Shown: piece by piece, positions 35,877 through 44,527 of the stretch
Position numbering within the stretch: the stretch's first letter is position 1
How the letters are laid out: each line of letters begins with the position of its first letter
Source: JADJRH01 sp046351455
GTDB taxonomy: Bacteria > Myxococcota_A > Polyangia > Polyangiales > Polyangiaceae
Length of the DNA stretch: 64,000 nt
Direction: 5' to 3'
NCBI GenBank assembly: GCA_046351455.1
Contig: JAXLYM010000012.1
Coordinates: 1 to 64,000 of the forward strand
Notes under the pieces: generated by a model
Seen by the model: the letters and a program-made list of their open reading frames with translations, nothing else
The model's database searches: none
Told to the model about the DNA's origin: nothing
Program-made: the position numbers and the translations under genes

Positions 35877-37532
35877 TCACGCCGCGCGCGCCATCGCCTT
35901 CCGTTCCTTGGAGAGCACGCGTCCCCCGCGGGCCCCGGTGTGCGCCCCGCCCTTCACCGTCCACGCCCCGTTGACGAACACGTGCGCGATGCCCTCCGGC
36001 GGGTTGTGCGGATCCTCGAACGTCGCGCGGTCCTTGATGCCCTTCGCGTCGAACACGACGAGATCCGCGGCCGCCCCCGGCCGGAGCACGCCCCGGTCCG
36101 TCATCCCGAGCTTCTGCGCGACGAGCCCCGTCATGCGGAATACAGCGTCTTCGAGGGACAGTAGCCCCACCTTGTTCACGTAATGCGACAGCACGCGCGG
36201 GTACGTCCCGTACGTCCGCGGGTGCGCCTTGCCGTCCTTGAGGGGGAATCCGTCGGTGCCGATCATCGTCCGCGGGTGCGCCATCACCGAGCGAACGTCC
36301 TCCTCGCTCATCACGTGCGCGATCGCGGAGACGGCCGTCTCCTCCTCGATGAGCAGGTCGAGCATCGCCTCGTGGAGCTCCTTCTTCCGCTCCCGCGCGA
36401 TGTCGTTGAGCCGCCGCCCCTCGTAGTGCCGCTGCCGCTTCACCGAATTGACCACCACGATATCCCCCATCTTGCGGAGGATGAACGGCAGGAGCCACTT
36501 CTTCGGCACCCTGGACAGCCACTTCGGCAGATCCACATAAGCGAGCAGCTGCTCCTTCGAGTCCTTGATGATGCGCGCCCGCACCTCCGGATCCCGCATC
36601 CGCTCCAGCATGCGCTCCGTCGACCCCTCGAAGGCCCAGAGAGGCAGGAACATGGCTGTCAACACGGTCGATCCGGCGGTGTACGGGTACACGTCGCTGT
36701 GCACGTCGAGCCCGCGCGCGTTGGCCGCGTCGACCATCCCGAGCGTCGTCTTCACCTTGCCCCAGTTGAAGTTCCCCGCGGCCTTGTGATGCGAGATCTG
36801 CACGGAAACGCGGGCCTGCTCGCCGATCGAGATCGCCTCCTGCACGGCCTCGATCACGCGCGACCCCTCGTTTCGCATGTGCGTCGCGTAGATGCCCCCG
36901 TGCTCGGCGACGACCTCCGCGAGCCGCACGAGCTCGTCTGTCTGCGCGAAGGCCCCCGGCGCGTAGACGAGCCCCGTCGACATGCCGAATCCACCCTCGT
37001 CCATCCCTTGCGAGACGAGCTGTCGCATGGCCGATATCTCGGTCTCCGAAGGCGCCGACTCCCGCATCCCCATCACCATCGCGCGGACGTTCCCGTGCGC
37101 GATCAGGGGCGCCGCGTTCACCGAGATCCCCGTCCCGGACAGCCGAGCACGGTAGTCGCGCAGCGTCCGCGAGCACATCGTCCCCGACTCCCCGAACACG
37201 ATGGGAGCGATGCGATGATAGAGCTCGTCCACAGCCTCGTTCGCGGGGTGCAGGCCGAGCCCGCAATTGCCGATCACCTCGGTCGTGACCCCTTGAAGCA
37301 CCTTCGCCGCCGCGTCCGGATCGCGCGGAAGCGAGAAGTCCCCGTGTGAGTGCATATCGATGAACCCGGGCGCGACGACCATCCCGCGCGCGTCGATCAC
37401 CTCGTCGGGCGGGAGGTTCACGACCCCGACCTCCGCGATGCAATCGTCCTCGATCAGCAGGTCCCCGGCGCGCCTCCGCCCCCCGGTCCCGTCCACCAGC
37501 GTCGCCCCCCGAAGCAAAGTCCGTCGATTCAT
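35877..37532 (-). CDS. N-acyl-D-amino-acid deacylase (D-aminoacylase family)
   Basis: The 551-residue amidohydrolase starts at ATG 37532. Its metal motifs are APGFIDMHSHGDFSLPRD, with the HxH pair, then GVTTEVIGNCGLG with the metal-bridging Cys typical of D-aminoacylases. ATHMRNEG, ISHHKAAG and MIGTDGFPLKDGK supply the later His and Asp ligands. It hydrolyses N-acyl-D-amino acids to D-amino acids and a carboxylate. It has no signal peptide. It could serve D-amino acid recycling from peptidoglycan or lipopeptides; that role is inferred. Confidence 0.9.
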   Translation of the reverse strand: MNRRTLLRGATLVDGTGGRRRAGDLLIEDDCIAEVGVVNLPPDEVIDARGMVVAPGFIDMHSHGDFSLPRDPDAAAKVLQGVTTEVIGNCGLGLHPANEAVDELYHRIAPIVFGESGTMCSRTLRDYRARLSGTGISVNAAPLIAHGNVRAMVMGMRESAPSETEISAMRQLVSQGMDEGGFGMSTGLVYAPGAFAQTDELVRLAEVVAEHGGIYATHMRNEGSRVIEAVQEAISIGEQARVSVQISHHKAAGNFNWGKVKTTLGMVDAANARGLDVHSDVYPYTAGSTVLTAMFLPLWAFEGSTERMLERMRDPEVRARIIKDSKEQLLAYVDLPKWLSRVPKKWLLPFILRKMGDIVVVNSVKRQRHYEGRRLNDIARERKKELHEAMLDLLIEEETAVSAIAHVMSEEDVRSVMAHPRTMIGTDGFPLKDGKAHPRTYGTYPRVLSHYVNKVGLLSLEDAVFRMTGLVAQKLGMTDRGVLRPGAAADLVVFDAKGIKDRATFEDPHNPPEGIAHVFVNGAWTVKGGAHTGARGGRVLSKERKAMARAA

Positions 37533-37778
37533 CCAGCCAGTTATAGCGTGCGAAGCGGCTTACGCACCACGTTGCACAAAAGAAAATTCACGAGCTTGGA
37601 GACGCCGGCGCGCCGAGACCGAAGCATCGGTGTTCCCGGAGGTGGTCAGTCCTCGGGGGAGAGCTTCGCAGAGGAGTTTTGGAAGAGGGTGATTGGGGCC
37701 GCGGGTGTGGCCGCCAATCTTGGAAGCCCCCTGTCACGCGTCACGAATCCTCTCGGCGGAGAGGCCTCGCGTCGCCGG

Positions 37779-40034
37779 TCACTGCCCCGTCGAGAAGGAG
37801 CCGCTCGCGCTTCCGCTGGCCGAGCCGCTGAACGGGGAGCCCGCGGTGGCCTGTCCGACCTGCACGACCAGGGACAGGAACGCCGCCGGCTTGAGGCCCT
37901 CGTCGGGCCCGTTCTCGTTCGTGATGTATTCCAGGCCGACGCCCGCGAGCAGACCGACCGACGTCGTGTTGCCGCCGGTCCCGAGCACCGGGATCGTGGG
38001 CGCGATGCCGACGTACCCGAGCAGGCCCACGCGCCCGTCCCCGAGCGACTGCACGAACCCGCCGATCTGGCCCGCGACCGGGAACGCCTTCCGCTGCACC
38101 GGATCGTAGCGATCGATCGCGAGCGCGAGGCCGACGGCGCTGAGCACGCTGCGGGTGATGATCGGCCGCTCCACCCACGGAGCGCGCGTCACCTGGAGCG
38201 TCGCGAGCATCGCCGGCACCGTGACGTACGCGCGCATGCACCCGCCCGCGGCGTCGAGCGTCTGGAAGTTCGTCTCCCCGCACAGCGGCACCGAGTGGAT
38301 CGTCACGGAGCCGATGAGCCGCCGCGCGCGCTCCGGCTCGCTGTTATCCATGGACCGCAGCGTCGCCGCGACGCGCCCCGCATCGGAGAGCAGCACGACC
38401 TTGCCGTTCCCGGACATCGGATCCGAGTACACGGTGAGCCGGAGCCGCGAGTCGCCGTCGAAGTTCTCCGCGAGCGCGGGGATGTTGAACTCCGCGTTGC
38501 TCGGCGTGACGATCCATTTGCCGTCGGTGAGCAGCTGGATCGGGATGCCGTTGGAGGTCTTGTCCGTGCGCTCCAGCGAGACGTACAGCGCGAGCGGCGC
38601 GACGAGGCGTCGCTTCGTCTGCCCGAGCAAGCTCACGCGGCAATTCCCGAGGCGCAGAGGCTCCGGCGCGATCACGACGCCTTGATGCGCGAGCGGCTGC
38701 GGGCCCGGCTTCGATGGGTCCGGCGGCGGGGATGGCGGCGGCATCTTCGGCATCGGTGGTGGGGGTTGGGCGACCGGCCCCTTCGCGTCCATCGCGGGCG
38801 GCGGGCTCGCCGGCTTCGCGGACCCGGTCGGAGGCGTCGCGGGCGGCTTCGCGCCAGGGGGCGCCGGAGGCGTTGCGGTCGCCGCAGGAGGCGTCGCGCC
38901 AGGGGGCGCCGCGACCGGACCTGCGCCCGGCTTCGTCGCTTGCAAGGCCGAAGGCGGAACGGGGATGCCGCCGTCCGTCGGCGCCCTTCGGAGGCCCGGG
39001 CCGCAGTCGACCTTGAGGTCATCGAGCACCGGATCCGGGAAGAGGAGGCGCGCCGGGTTCGTGTCGACCAGGTTCTCGAGCGGCGGCACGCTCACGCGGT
39101 ACGTCGCGTTGACGACGTTGCCCATCGCCGGCTGATCGAGGTTGAAGGCCGTGACGCGCACCCAGCCGCCCGACGGAAACACGCGCAGCACCTGCCCGTC
39201 CGGCGTGCCGCACCCGCCCGAGGCGACGAGGAACACCGGCACCTGGAACGTGCGCTGGAACGGCTGAACGCGCGCGTTGCCGCAGCTGTCGACGATCGCG
39301 ACGTAGCGGAAATCGGCGAGCTCGCTCTCCTTCGGCCACTGAAGGCCGAGCGTCAGCTCCCCGGAGTCGGGCGTCGGGACCGCGGGCTTGCCGTCCTTGC
39401 ACGCGACCACCTTGGCGGGCTTCTTCGCGCCGGTCTTCGCGTCCGTCGAGACGGGCTCGTACGTGCAGATGTGCGAGTACGAGCGGCGGCCGATCAGCAC
39501 CGGATCGAAGTCGAGCACGCGCTCGCCGCGCCGGTTGTAGCGGCCCCAGATCGTGAGCGGGAGCGGCAGCGTCGGCGTCTGCAGCTTGATCGACCGCAGC
39601 ATGTCGTCGCCGATCTGGCTCTGCCCCGTGTCGCCGTTCTGCGCCGAGCACTGCCCGCCGGAGCACAGCCACTTGCCGCCCTGACGCGCCGTCTCGATCG
39701 GGACCGGGTCCACGTCGCGGATCGCGAGCCACACCTTGCTCGCGTCCGGGAAGATGTCGAGGCTCGGCGCAGCGGCGGCCGCGCTGCCGGGTCCGCGCAC
39801 CGTCTGGAGCGTCCCGCGGAACGGATCGCCGCCGGTGCTCGTGGTGCGGATCATGGGGATGTTGAGGGGGATGTCCGGCTCCGGCTCCGGCTCCGGCTCG
39901 TCCTCGCCCGGATCCTGCGCGAACGCCGCGGCCGCGGGGAGCGTGATCGCGAGCGCCGCGAGGACGCTCGCGAGGAGATGCAAGAGGACGGCGAGCGCGC
40001 CGCCTCGGGGGTTCTGGAGGTTGCTCTTGCGCAT
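37779..40034 (-). CDS. Exported protein of unknown function with Pro-rich linker
   Basis: The 751-residue protein starts at ATG 40034. The signal peptide ends near AAAAFAQD. An acidic EPEPEP stretch follows, then a beta-rich region (DASKVWLAIRDVDPVPIETA). A linker of about 90 residues is rich in Pro and Ala (residues about 345-440). The C-terminal region has hydrophobic amphipathic strands (RPIITRSVLSAVGLALAIDR, GLLAGVGLEYI) that look like an outer-membrane barrel. It ends in Gln, not Phe. The gene is last in a three-gene unit, 18 bases after the lipoprotein gene. I do not recognise its family. Confidence 0.72.
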   Translation of the reverse strand: MRKSNLQNPRGGALAVLLHLLASVLAALAITLPAAAAFAQDPGEDEPEPEPEPDIPLNIPMIRTTSTGGDPFRGTLQTVRGPGSAAAAAPSLDIFPDASKVWLAIRDVDPVPIETARQGGKWLCSGGQCSAQNGDTGQSQIGDDMLRSIKLQTPTLPLPLTIWGRYNRRGERVLDFDPVLIGRRSYSHICTYEPVSTDAKTGAKKPAKVVACKDGKPAVPTPDSGELTLGLQWPKESELADFRYVAIVDSCGNARVQPFQRTFQVPVFLVASGGCGTPDGQVLRVFPSGGWVRVTAFNLDQPAMGNVVNATYRVSVPPLENLVDTNPARLLFPDPVLDDLKVDCGPGLRRAPTDGGIPVPPSALQATKPGAGPVAAPPGATPPAATATPPAPPGAKPPATPPTGSAKPASPPPAMDAKGPVAQPPPPMPKMPPPSPPPDPSKPGPQPLAHQGVVIAPEPLRLGNCRVSLLGQTKRRLVAPLALYVSLERTDKTSNGIPIQLLTDGKWIVTPSNAEFNIPALAENFDGDSRLRLTVYSDPMSGNGKVVLLSDAGRVAATLRSMDNSEPERARRLIGSVTIHSVPLCGETNFQTLDAAGGCMRAYVTVPAMLATLQVTRAPWVERPIITRSVLSAVGLALAIDRYDPVQRKAFPVAGQIGGFVQSLGDGRVGLLGYVGIAPTIPVLGTGGNTTSVGLLAGVGLEYITNENGPDEGLKPAAFLSLVVQVGQATAGSPFSGSASGSASGSFSTGQ

Positions 40035-40052
40035 GCGGGTTCTCGGCGGTCT

Positions 40053-41291
40053 TTACGGCCCCGACTCGACGCTGACGTCGACGGAGGCGCAGTCCGGTTC
40101 TTTGAAGAGGCGCGGCCTGACGTGGAGCGAGGCCTTCCCAGGGGCGAGCGGCGACACGATGACCTGCGTCGGATCCGAGCCTTCCCCGGCGAGCGTGGCC
40201 GACGCGGCGGCGAGCTGGATCACGGCCGGATCCGAGGACGCGAGGTCGACCTCCATCGCGATCCGCTGCAGATCCGTGTTGAAGGCGGACACCTCGAAGA
40301 GCGCCGTGCTCTCGCCCTCGGTGGCCGAGGGCGCGATCGCGGCGACGCGGAGCACGCGCGGCTCCGGCGAGACGTTCAGCGTCGGGTTCGGCGCGATCGA
40401 GAGCGCGCCGGAGGCGACCTCGAATTCGACGTCCCCGCCGATGTCGCTGAAGCAGAGGTAGAACTTCGGAGACTCTCCGGTCGGCCCGAGCAGCACGCGG
40501 AGGCGCGTCGACCGAGCCTCGTCGCTGCACGCCGCGTCGAGCGAGAGGGCCGCCTCGGCGCTGAGCGACTGGATGATGACCGGCGCGTTCTCGACGATCC
40601 CGGGCGTGGTCGCCGGCGCCGACGCGCGCACGAAGGCCTCGCGCGCGCGGATCTTCCCGGGGCGCCACTTCGATCCGAGATCCGATGGGAGCGAGTCGAT
40701 CGTGGTGCACGCGAGCGCCGAGTACGTCGGCAGCACGCGATCCGAGTTGGCGAGGCCGCTCGCGACGAGCTGGAAGTCCTTCGCGCTCGCCGGGAGCCCC
40801 GCGGGCAGCACGTCGATCGCCACCTCTTTGCGCTGATCGGCCCACGTCACGCGGATCGTCGCGGAGCCGGACCAGTCGCCCGTCGCGGTCGCGATGAACC
40901 GCGCGATGCCCTGCGTGGTGGCGGTGCAACGGAACTTGCCGTCCTTCCGCACGCACGTCCGAACCGCAGAATCCTCCCCTTCGTCCGGCGTGAGCGTGAG
41001 CGCCTCGGCGGGCTCGACGGCGACGTCGACGAAGGCGCCGTTCGCGGCCTGGCTGCCCTCCGTCAGCGTGAGCTCCACGCCGGTCTGGAATGGGAGCTGC
41101 CGTGGCTCCATGCCCTTGCCGTTCGCGTCCACCTCATCCGCCGCGAACAGATCGCTCGCGGTGTCGACCCGGACCTCCACGTTCCCGCTGGAGCCGAGCG
41201 GGTACCCGCGCTCGATGCACCCGGAGGCCAGGCACACGAGGGGGAAGGCGGCCGCCGCGCACGCGACGGTCGCCCGAGATCGAAGGCTCAT
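40053..41291 (-). CDS. Lipoprotein of unknown function, middle gene of a coupled unit
   Basis: The 412-residue protein starts at ATG 41291, overlapping the stop of the 103-residue protein (ATGA). The longer open frame to 41384 is not used because of this overlap and the signal peptide. The signal ends LVCLASGC. The mature part looks like several Ig-like or invasin-like beta domains (GIARFIATATGDWSGSATI, APGKASLHVRPRLFK). It lies 18 bases before the next exported protein gene. The two may form a surface complex, but no function is known. Confidence 0.75.
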   Translation of the reverse strand: MSLRSRATVACAAAAFPLVCLASGCIERGYPLGSSGNVEVRVDTASDLFAADEVDANGKGMEPRQLPFQTGVELTLTEGSQAANGAFVDVAVEPAEALTLTPDEGEDSAVRTCVRKDGKFRCTATTQGIARFIATATGDWSGSATIRVTWADQRKEVAIDVLPAGLPASAKDFQLVASGLANSDRVLPTYSALACTTIDSLPSDLGSKWRPGKIRAREAFVRASAPATTPGIVENAPVIIQSLSAEAALSLDAACSDEARSTRLRVLLGPTGESPKFYLCFSDIGGDVEFEVASGALSIAPNPTLNVSPEPRVLRVAAIAPSATEGESTALFEVSAFNTDLQRIAMEVDLASSDPAVIQLAAASATLAGEGSDPTQVIVSPLAPGKASLHVRPRLFKEPDCASVDVSVESGP

Positions 41292-41599
41292 TTCTGGTAA
41301 ATCTCCGTGTACTCGGTGCCGAGCGGGTGGCGGTGCCACACGTACGCGCTCTGCGGAAAGCCGGCCTCGTCCGTGTAATCGCACTGACCGAGCTCCCAGT
41401 CGGTGTGCCAGACGCTCGCGCCGGTGGTGGGGTCGATCGACGCGGAGTGAACCTGCACGTCATCCACGCCGGCGTCGGGCCCGTGCGCCGATCGCGCGGC
41501 CGGATCGATGAGCGATTCGAGCAGGGACACGGGCACGCGGGCGACGCGGCCTCCTGGCATCGGAATCAGGAATGCGGCCTCTTTCGGAGATTGCTCCAT
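41288..41599 (-). CDS. Small protein of unknown function, first gene of the coupled unit
   Basis: The 103-residue protein has no signal peptide or membrane segment. It includes SVWHTDWELGQCDYTDEAGF and ends YVWHRHPLGTEYTEIYQK. Its TGA overlaps the ATG of the lipoprotein gene. The frame is well formed, but homology is not recognised. The coupling supports it being real. Confidence 0.6.
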   Translation of the reverse strand: MEQSPKEAAFLIPMPGGRVARVPVSLLESLIDPAARSAHGPDAGVDDVQVHSASIDPTTGASVWHTDWELGQCDYTDEAGFPQSAYVWHRHPLGTEYTEIYQK

Positions 41600-41768
41600 A
41601 CCGTCCTCGGGCTGGGCTCCACGCGGAGCTACAAGCAGTCATCTGCGTCCACGCCTCGGCGCCCGAAGGCGCGCGCGGACGCGGTGCGGTAGACGAGCAT
41701 ACCTGAAGGATCGATTCCGAGGATGTTTCCGGCGGGGCCGACGAAATGATGCTCGCGGCGCCGAGAGG

Positions 41769-42698
41769 CTATCCGCGCACGCGATCGAGCGCGGACTCGA
41801 GCTCGGTGAACGAAGCGATCGTCTTGAGGCCGGGGTCGTGGATGCCGAGCTTCGGAGCGGACTCACCGCCGGCCCACACCTCGACCCGTCGCGGCAGCTC
41901 CGAGAGCATCCACCGAAGGTCCGCTGCGGCCGACGACACATCGCTGCTGCCCGTGATCGTGAGCCCGACGACGTCGGCGCCGAGGGCGCGCGCGGCCTTC
42001 ACGATCTGATCGCGCGGCGTGCTCACACCGAGGAGCCGGGGCGTCGCGCGACTGGCCGCGAGGTAGAGCGCCACCATCTCCAAACCGAGGCCGTGCTGCT
42101 CGCCGGGGAGCGTCGCGAGGAGCACCACCGGCCGACCGAGCCCGTCCTCCGTCGTCGAGATCAAGAGGCGGATCAGCGTCGAGAGGGCCTCGCTCGCGAG
42201 GTGCTCGTGGCGCACCTCCAGCTTGCCCTGCTCCCACATCTCGCCGACCGTCGTCACGAACGGCTGCGCGATCTCCACGACGAAATGCTTCGATCCGAGG
42301 CGCAACGCCGCGCGCCGCAGCTCGCCCGCGAGCGCCTCCGCGTCGTCCGCGAGCAGGTGGGACAGGAGGCCGCGCACCGTCGGGAGCGCGCCGTCGACCA
42401 GCGGCTCCGGCCGGCCGGGAGCGACCTGCGCGAGGATGTCCTCCAGCTCCGCGCGGCCCTTGCCCACGACTTCGCCGGGGCGATAGCCGGCCTTCATCGC
42501 GCGCGAGAGGAGGTGCAGGATCTCGATGTCCTCCTCCGAGTAGGTGCGGCTGCCGCCCCCGGTGCGCTCGGGGTGGGGGAAACCGTAGCGGCGCTCCCAC
42601 ATGCGGAGCGTGTCGGCCGCGATGCCGGTCAAACGAGACGCCACGCGGATGGAGAACGTCCGCGCGGCCGGCCCGGATTGCGAGGTGACCTTGGCCAT
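41769..42698 (-). CDS. carH: MerR-type repressor with B12-binding light-sensor domain (CarH/CarA-like)
   Basis: The 309-residue protein starts at ATG 42698; a GTG at 42743 is an alternative. A MerR helix-turn-helix (FSIRVASRLTGIAADTLRMW, ERRYGFPHPERTGGGSRTYS) is followed by a helical bundle and a cobalamin-binding Rossmann domain. The bundle holds the diagnostic Wx9EH motif: Trp155, then Glu165-His166. The B12 domain has GEQHGLG with His202 as the candidate lower ligand. CarH proteins bind adenosylcobalamin in the dark, repress carotenoid genes and let go on illumination. No carotenoid gene is present nearby. Naming follows motif agreement with the family. Confidence 0.85.
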   Translation of the reverse strand: MAKVTSQSGPAARTFSIRVASRLTGIAADTLRMWERRYGFPHPERTGGGSRTYSEEDIEILHLLSRAMKAGYRPGEVVGKGRAELEDILAQVAPGRPEPLVDGALPTVRGLLSHLLADDAEALAGELRRAALRLGSKHFVVEIAQPFVTTVGEMWEQGKLEVRHEHLASEALSTLIRLLISTTEDGLGRPVVLLATLPGEQHGLGLEMVALYLAASRATPRLLGVSTPRDQIVKAARALGADVVGLTITGSSDVSSAAADLRWMLSELPRRVEVWAGGESAPKLGIHDPGLKTIASFTELESALDRVRG

Positions 42699-42714
42699 CA
42701 GCGAGCCCTGTCCT

Positions 42715-42834
42715 TTGGACAAATCCTTGTCATCTTCCAGCACAACAGCAAACTATGTCTAACCTGCATCCACACTTCGCGCAACATGTAGCGAGGGAAT
42801 ACAGCCTCTATCAGGTTGGACAGAAACTTGGACA
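42715..42834. promoter_or_regulatory. Cluster of TTGGACA half-sites upstream of the carH-like gene
   Basis: TTGGACA occurs at 42715-42721, 42816-42822 and 42828-42834. An inverted variant TGTCTAA lies at 42756-42762. The pair TGTCTAACCTG (42756-42766) and CAGGTTGGACA (42812-42822) forms an inverted repeat matching at 10 of 11 positions. The sites fill the divergent gap between the repressor and the next operon. This may be the repressor's own operator and that of the neighbour. Confidence 0.5.
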
Positions 42835-42986
42835 AACATGGGTCAAGTTGCCCCAAAGGGGAAGCTGAAAACGCCCGCAGGATACGGAAGCAGGGCCGCC
42901 CGCCCCCCGAGAAGGTCGGATCCGGCCGGATCTGCTAAGGAGGCGCCTTCACGTGGACGAGCTGCGTGAGGCGCGAACGAGGTGCC

Positions 42987-43292
42987 ATGAGCGACGACGA
43001 TGACGACGACCTCCTCAAGACCGTCGAGATGCGCAGCGCTGCGCACATCGATCCCACCTCCGAGATCGACGCGGTCCTCGGGGAGCTGAACGACCTCCTC
43101 AAGAACGGCGACGTGGGCTCGGCGCTCGCGACGAAGGGCATCAACGCGAGCGTGGCGCTCCTCGCGGCGCAGGCGCTCTCGTCGTACCTCCGCGGCGACA
43201 AACAGCAGGCGGCGGAGGATTTTCAGGCCGTGTCCGAGGAGATCCGGGACCGGCTTCAGCTCGCCGCAGCCGCGAAGCCGAAACTGAACTAA
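42987..43292 (+). CDS. Small acidic protein of unknown function
   Basis: The 101-residue protein starts at ATG 42987; a GAGG lies 5 bases upstream. The acidic N-terminus MSDDDDDDLLKTVEMRS is followed by helices (EIDAVLGELNDLLKNGDVGS, ASVALLAAQALSSYLRGDKQ). It is probably a conserved myxobacterial protein, but I do not recognise it. It lies 9 bases before mtnA and is likely co-transcribed. An upstream ATG at 42966 in frame is less likely. Confidence 0.65.
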   Translation: MSDDDDDDLLKTVEMRSAAHIDPTSEIDAVLGELNDLLKNGDVGSALATKGINASVALLAAQALSSYLRGDKQQAAEDFQAVSEEIRDRLQLAAAAKPKLN

Positions 43293-43301
43293 GAGCGGAT
43301 C

Positions 43302-44387
43302 ATGACCGTGACCCCGCCCTGGCATCCCCACAGCGCCCTCTCCGGATCGAGCTACTCCGCGGCCGAGCTGTCGCACTTGAACGACCGCGTGTTCCTGCTG
43401 GAGCAGCGCGATCTCCCGGTGCGCGAGATCTACCACACGTACGCGACCGCCCCGGCCGTCGCCGACGCGATCAAGACGATGGTGGTGCGCGGCGCTCCGG
43501 CGATCGGCATCACCGCGGCGTACGGCATGGTGCTCGCGGCGCGCGACGCGATCGAGCTCGACGCGCAGGGCTACAAGGACGCGATGCGCGCGGCCGGGGA
43601 CGTGCTCAACGCCTCGCGGCCGACCGCGGTGAACCTCGCGTGGGCCGTGAAGAAGTGCCTCGCGCTGGTGGAGTCGCACGCGGGGCTCGCGGGGGCCGCG
43701 CGGTGGGAGGCGATGGCGCAGCTCGCGCGGCAGATCCACATCGACGACGTCGAGGCGTGCCGGACGATGGGGCGCATCGGCGGCGCGCGGTTCCCGAGCG
43801 AGGGGACGATCCTCACGCACTGCAACGCCGGCGCGCTCGCGACGGGCGGCTACGGGACGGCGCTCGGCGTGATCCGCGGCGCGATCGAGCAAGGGAAGAA
43901 GATCCGGGTGCTCGCGGACGAGACGCGGCCGTACCTGCAGGGCGCGCGGCTCACCGCGTGGGAGCTGCACAAGGACGGCGTCGAGGTCGAGGTGCTCGCG
44001 GACAACATGGCCGGCTGGTTCATGTCGCGCGGCGAGATCGCGGCCGTCGTCGTGGGCGCGGATCGCATCGCGAAGAACGGCGACGTCGCGAACAAGATCG
44101 GGACGTACTCGGTCGCGTGCCTCGCGAAGATGCACGACATCCCCTTCTACGTCGCGGCGCCGTGGAGCACGGTGGATCTCGCGACGCCGGACGGATCCAA
44201 GATCCCGATCGAGCAGCGGAGCCGGGACGAGGTGGCGAAGGTGGGCGGCGCGACGCTCATCCCGGACGGGGTCGGGGCGCGGCACCCGGCCTTCGACGTG
44301 ACGCCGGCGGAGCTCATCACCGCGATCTTCACGGAGCGAGGCGAATTCAAGCCCTCGGAGATCGCGTCGGGCGACGCCGCGCGCTAA
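43302..44387 (+). CDS. mtnA: Methylthioribose-1-phosphate isomerase
   Basis: The 361-residue enzyme of the methionine salvage pathway converts 5-methylthioribose-1-phosphate to methylthioribulose-1-phosphate. Signatures are MVVRGAPAIGITAAYGM, the catalytic Cys region ILTHCNAGALATGGYGTALG, ADETRPYLQGARLTAWEL and the catalytic Asp region VVGADRIAKNGDVANKIGTY. The length is normal. No other salvage gene is adjacent. The start ATG at 43302 follows the stop of the small acidic protein by 9 bases. Confidence 0.95.
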   Translation: MTVTPPWHPHSALSGSSYSAAELSHLNDRVFLLEQRDLPVREIYHTYATAPAVADAIKTMVVRGAPAIGITAAYGMVLAARDAIELDAQGYKDAMRAAGDVLNASRPTAVNLAWAVKKCLALVESHAGLAGAARWEAMAQLARQIHIDDVEACRTMGRIGGARFPSEGTILTHCNAGALATGGYGTALGVIRGAIEQGKKIRVLADETRPYLQGARLTAWELHKDGVEVEVLADNMAGWFMSRGEIAAVVVGADRIAKNGDVANKIGTYSVACLAKMHDIPFYVAAPWSTVDLATPDGSKIPIEQRSRDEVAKVGGATLIPDGVGARHPAFDVTPAELITAIFTERGEFKPSEIASGDAAR

Positions 44388-44411
44388 GCCAAGCGAAGAG
44401 ATCACGCGACA

Positions 44412-44484
44412 GTGCCCACCCCCGGCCGCGCTGCCCGCGCGTCCGCCCCTCCCCAATCGCTCTCTCCGTTCGCGAAGGGAGGGG
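44412..44484. repeat. 73-bp dispersed element, copy B
   Basis: The blocks GTGCCCACCCCCGGCC, CCGCCCCTCCC and GGGAGGGG occur with spacers of 15 and 23 bases, identical in length to copy A at 26636-26708. Spacer sequences are unrelated. The element lies between mtnA and lipA. Here the inner spacer can only form a four-base stem (TCGC/GCGA) but the CCCTCCC/GGGAGGG arms still pair. Confidence 0.75.
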
Positions 44485-44527
44485 GGCGCACCGGCAAAAC
44501 CAGAACGCCGCAGGAAACAAGCCTCCG

